Assembly: GCF_029840635.1 (NCBI RefSeq)
Contig: NZ_JAOCCU010000012.1
Span: 84,802 to 148,801 of the forward strand
Direction of reading: 5' to 3'
Source: Mitsuaria sp. GD03876
GTDB lineage: Bacteria; Pseudomonadota; Gammaproteobacteria; Burkholderiales; Burkholderiaceae_C
Length of the DNA stretch: 64,000 nucleotides
In this document: positions 62,107 through 64,000 of the stretch, one piece after another
How positions within the stretch are numbered: the stretch's first letter is position 1
How the letters are laid out: every line of letters starts with the position of its first letter
The notes under the pieces: generated by a model
The model's input: the letters and a program-made list of their open reading frames with translations, nothing else
The model's database searches: none
Told to the model about the DNA's origin: nothing
Translations under genes and position numbers: made by a program

Positions 62107-62586
62107 TCAGGCGCCGGCCGTCTTGTGAAAGACCGCCGCGTCATGCGGCCAGGTATGCGCGCGGGCCTCGATCAGGTCGAGCACGTGCACGAAGGCGCTG
62201 CCCGCGCCGTAGTACGGGTCGGGCACCTCGTCCAGGCCCAGGCCGGTCATGCCGGCCAGGAACAGCCCCAGCTTCGCCGGCGCGACCGCCGGCCGCATCG
62301 CCCGCAGCGCGCGCAGCACCGGCCGGTCCATCGCCAGGATCAGGTCGTGGCGGTCGAAGTCCTCGACCGTGACCTTGCGCGAGCGCCAGCGCCGGTCCAT
62401 GCCGTAGCCGCGCTGCTCGAGCACCGTCAGCGCGCGCTTGTCGACCGGGTGCGCCCGCGACGACGCGAACACGCCGGCCGAGGCGACCTCGGTCAGGCCC
62501 AGCTCCGCGGCGCGCAGCCGCAGCACCGCCTCGGCCATCGGCGAGCGGCACAGGTTGGCCGCGCAGACGAGCAGCACGCGGGTCAC
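62107..62586 (-). CDS. Low-molecular-weight protein-tyrosine-phosphatase family
   Basis: 159 residues. The P-loop VCAANLCRSP (Cys8, Arg14, Ser15) and the acid DPYYG (Asp123) are intact. I start at GTG 62586, since no ATG lies in frame near the conserved N-terminus and GGAG lies 10 nt upstream. It may act on phosphotyrosine in exopolysaccharide control or on another small phosphoester. It lies 26 nt after rpe. Confidence 0.85.
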   Translation of the reverse strand: MTRVLLVCAANLCRSPMAEAVLRLRAAELGLTEVASAGVFASSRAHPVDKRALTVLEQRGYGMDRRWRSRKVTVEDFDRHDLILAMDRPVLRALRAMRPAVAPAKLGLFLAGMTGLGLDEVPDPYYGAGSAFVHVLDLIEARAHTWPHDAAVFHKTAGA

Positions 62587-62612
62587 GGGTCGATCGCTCC
62601 GCACCGGCGGGC

Positions 62613-63299
62613 TCAGCGCGCCAGCTCGGCGCGCATGGCGTCGATGACGCCCTTGTAGTCGGGCTTGCCGAAGATCGCCGAGCCGGCGACGAAGGTGTCC
62701 GCGCCCGCGTCCGCGATCTCGCGGATGTTGTCGACCTTGACGCCGCCGTCGATCTCCAGCCGGATGTCGCGGCCCGAGGCCAGGATCATCGCCCGGGCCT
62801 GCTGCAGCTTCTTCAGCGCGCCGGGGATGAAGCTCTGGCCGCCGAAGCCGGGGTTGACGCTCATGATCAGCACCAGGTCGACCTTGTCGATCACCCACTC
62901 CAGCACGTCCAGCGGCGTGGCCGGGTTGAACACCAGCCCGGCCTGCGCGCCCTCGGACTTGATCAGCTGGATCGTGCGGTCGACGTGCTGGCTGGCCTCG
63001 GGATGGAAGCTCACCAGGTTCGCCCCGGCGCGGCAGAAGGCCTGCGCCAGCGCGTCCACCGGCTGCACCATCAGGTGCACGTCGATCGGGGCGGGCGTGC
63101 CGTCGGGCTTGACCGCGTGTTTCTTCAGCGCCTCGCAGACCATCGGCCCGAAGGTCAGGTTGGGCACGTAATGGTTGTCCATCACGTCGAAGTGGATCCA
63201 GTCCGCGCCCGCGGCCAGCACGTTGCGGACCTCCTCGCCCAGGTTGGCGAAGTCGGCGGACAGGATGCTCGGGGCGATGCGATAGGTGGGCGGGTTCAT
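62613..63299 (-). CDS. rpe: Ribulose-phosphate 3-epimerase
   Basis: 228-residue TIM barrel. [40 protein letters not shown] and [11 protein letters not shown] carry the metal-binding His/Asp pairs. It interconverts ribulose-5-P and xylulose-5-P in the pentose phosphate or Calvin cycle. In many betaproteobacteria rpe and gph are neighbours; here they are 16 kb apart. Confidence 0.97.
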   Translation of the reverse strand: MNPPTYRIAPSILSADFANLGEEVRNVLAAGADWIHFDVMDNHYVPNLTFGPMVCEALKKHAVKPDGTPAPIDVHLMVQPVDALAQAFCRAGANLVSFHPEASQHVDRTIQLIKSEGAQAGLVFNPATPLDVLEWVIDKVDLVLIMSVNPGFGGQSFIPGALKKLQQARAMILASGRDIRLEIDGGVKVDNIREIADAGADTFVAGSAIFGKPDYKGVIDAMRAELAR

Positions 63300-63371
63300 G
63301 GCGAGGCGCGGCGGCGCGTGGCGGGGAAAGACGGCGATTGTAGGAAGTGCGCCGCGTCCGGCTGATCCCGC

Positions 63372-64000
63372 TCAGCGATAGCGCTCGGCCAGCCGTGCGA
63401 TCTCGCCGGATGCGCTGAGCTGGCGCAGCCGCTCGGTGAGCCGCGCCACCACCGGCTCGGGCAGCTGCCGCGAGACGACGACGAACTGGGTCTCCTCCTC
63501 GAAGGCCTGCGTGCCGATGCGCACCTGCGCCTCCAGTCCGGCGCCGCGCGCGGCCTGGCGCAGGTTGAGGTCCTGGCCGTAGACCGCCGCCGTGCGGCCG
63601 CGCACCAGCATCTGCAGCGCCTCGCGGTCGCTGCGGGCGCTCTCCAGGAAGGAGACGTCCGCCTCCTGCAGCGTCGACGCCAGCTTCGTGCCCTGCGCCA
63701 GCAGCAGCGGATGGCGGCGCGAGAAGGCGCGCAGTTCGTCCCAGGTACGCGGGGGCGGCGCGTCGCCGGCGCGCGTCGCCAGCACATGCGCCACGCGGTA
63801 CAGCGGCACCGGCAGGTAGCGCATCAGCGCATGGCGGTGCTCCGAGCGCAGCAGGCAGAAGAAGACGTCGAGCTCGCCGTTGCCCAGCATCAGCTCCAGC
63901 CGGCGCAAGGGGACGGGCTGGTCCAGGCCGTCCAGGCGCAGCTCGGGATCGACGCGCTGCATCGCGGCGGCGATCTCGCCGCACAGCCCCGGCCGCTGCG
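63372..64000 (-). CDS. Periplasmic substrate-binding protein (SBP family 3-like), 5' truncated
   Basis: C-terminal 208 or so residues of a gene running off the right edge; an internal ATG at 63962 is not the start, because the frame continues through GLCGEIAAAM. The pattern GxCxEIxxAM...ELRLDGL, LELMLGNGELDVFFCLLRSEHR and GxTxxVYGQDLNLRQAARGAGL matches the extracellular solute-binding family related to amino-acid ABC receptors. The ligand is unknown and no permease is in view. Confidence 0.75.
   Translation of the reverse strand, partial: QRPGLCGEIAAAMQRVDPELRLDGLDQPVPLRRLELMLGNGELDVFFCLLRSEHRHALMRYLPVPLYRVAHVLATRAGDAPPPRTWDELRAFSRRHPLLLAQGTKLASTLQEADVSFLESARSDREALQMLVRGRTAAVYGQDLNLRQAARGAGLEAQVRIGTQAFEEETQFVVVSRQLPEPVVARLTERLRQLSASGEIARLAERYR

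Overview
The window is high-GC DNA from a betaproteobacterium. The gene order tRNA-Tyr/Gly/Thr - tuf - tRNA-Trp - secE - nusG - rplKAJL - rpoBC - rpsL - rpsG - fusA - tuf - rpsJ - rplC..., the trpE-trpG-trpD-trpC neighbourhood close to a phosphoglycolate phosphatase, and a GlcNAc/chitin-type catabolic operon with a carbohydrate TonB receptor together suggest Burkholderiales, probably the Roseateles/Mitsuaria/Rubrivivax side of the order. That placement is inference; no rRNA gene is present.

Positions 1-25.8 kb hold the ribosome/RNA polymerase super-cluster, almost all on the minus strand. Read in the direction of transcription: a tRNA-Tyr, tRNA-Gly, tRNA-Thr, tuf, tRNA-Trp, secE, nusG unit; rplK-rplA; rplJ-rplL; rpoB-rpoC ending in a strong terminator; a lone plus-strand PIN-domain gene; the str unit rpsL-rpsG-fusA-tuf-rpsJ ending in its own terminator; then rplC-D-W-B-rpsS-rplV-rpsC-rplP-rpmC-rpsQ from a separate promoter. 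A strong terminator follows rpsQ, and a peroxiredoxin gene lies where rplN would follow in many bacteria. The two tuf genes encode identical proteins and are nearly identical in DNA.

Positions 25.8-38.9 kb are an amino-sugar utilisation locus: a plus-strand TonB-dependent receptor, and facing it a long minus-strand operon nagK-nagR-nagA-nagB(SIS type)-GH3 hexosaminidase-AmpG-like permease-GH16 glycosidase-nagX, plus a DUF6445-like oxygenase gene. Both the receptor promoter and the nagK promoter region carry copies of a 21-bp element built from two TGGT half-sites spaced exactly 11 bp apart; it is the best candidate operator for the GntR-type regulator encoded in the operon.

Positions 38.9-45.1 kb are the tryptophan operon (trpE-trpG-ltaE-trpD-trpC-ung), with a threonine aldolase gene between trpG and trpD and, upstream of trpE, a 26-residue leader peptide with three Trp codons followed by a terminator hairpin: a classical attenuator.

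Positions 45.1-64 kb are mixed: a secreted chalcone-isomerase-fold protein, phosphoglycolate phosphatase, a LysR regulator divergent from an aldo/keto reductase, a two-gene lower-GC pair (EEP nuclease plus an unknown protein), an AcoR-like sigma-54 activator divergent from an aldehyde dehydrogenase with visible UAS and -24/-12 promoter, a pseudouridine kinase/glycosidase operon whose promoter implies a leaderless mRNA, an RND efflux pair, then tag, a low-molecular-weight phosphatase, rpe and a truncated periplasmic-binding-protein gene at the right edge. Three copies of a short palindromic REP-like repeat lie between genes at 31.0, 54.4 and 56.7 kb.
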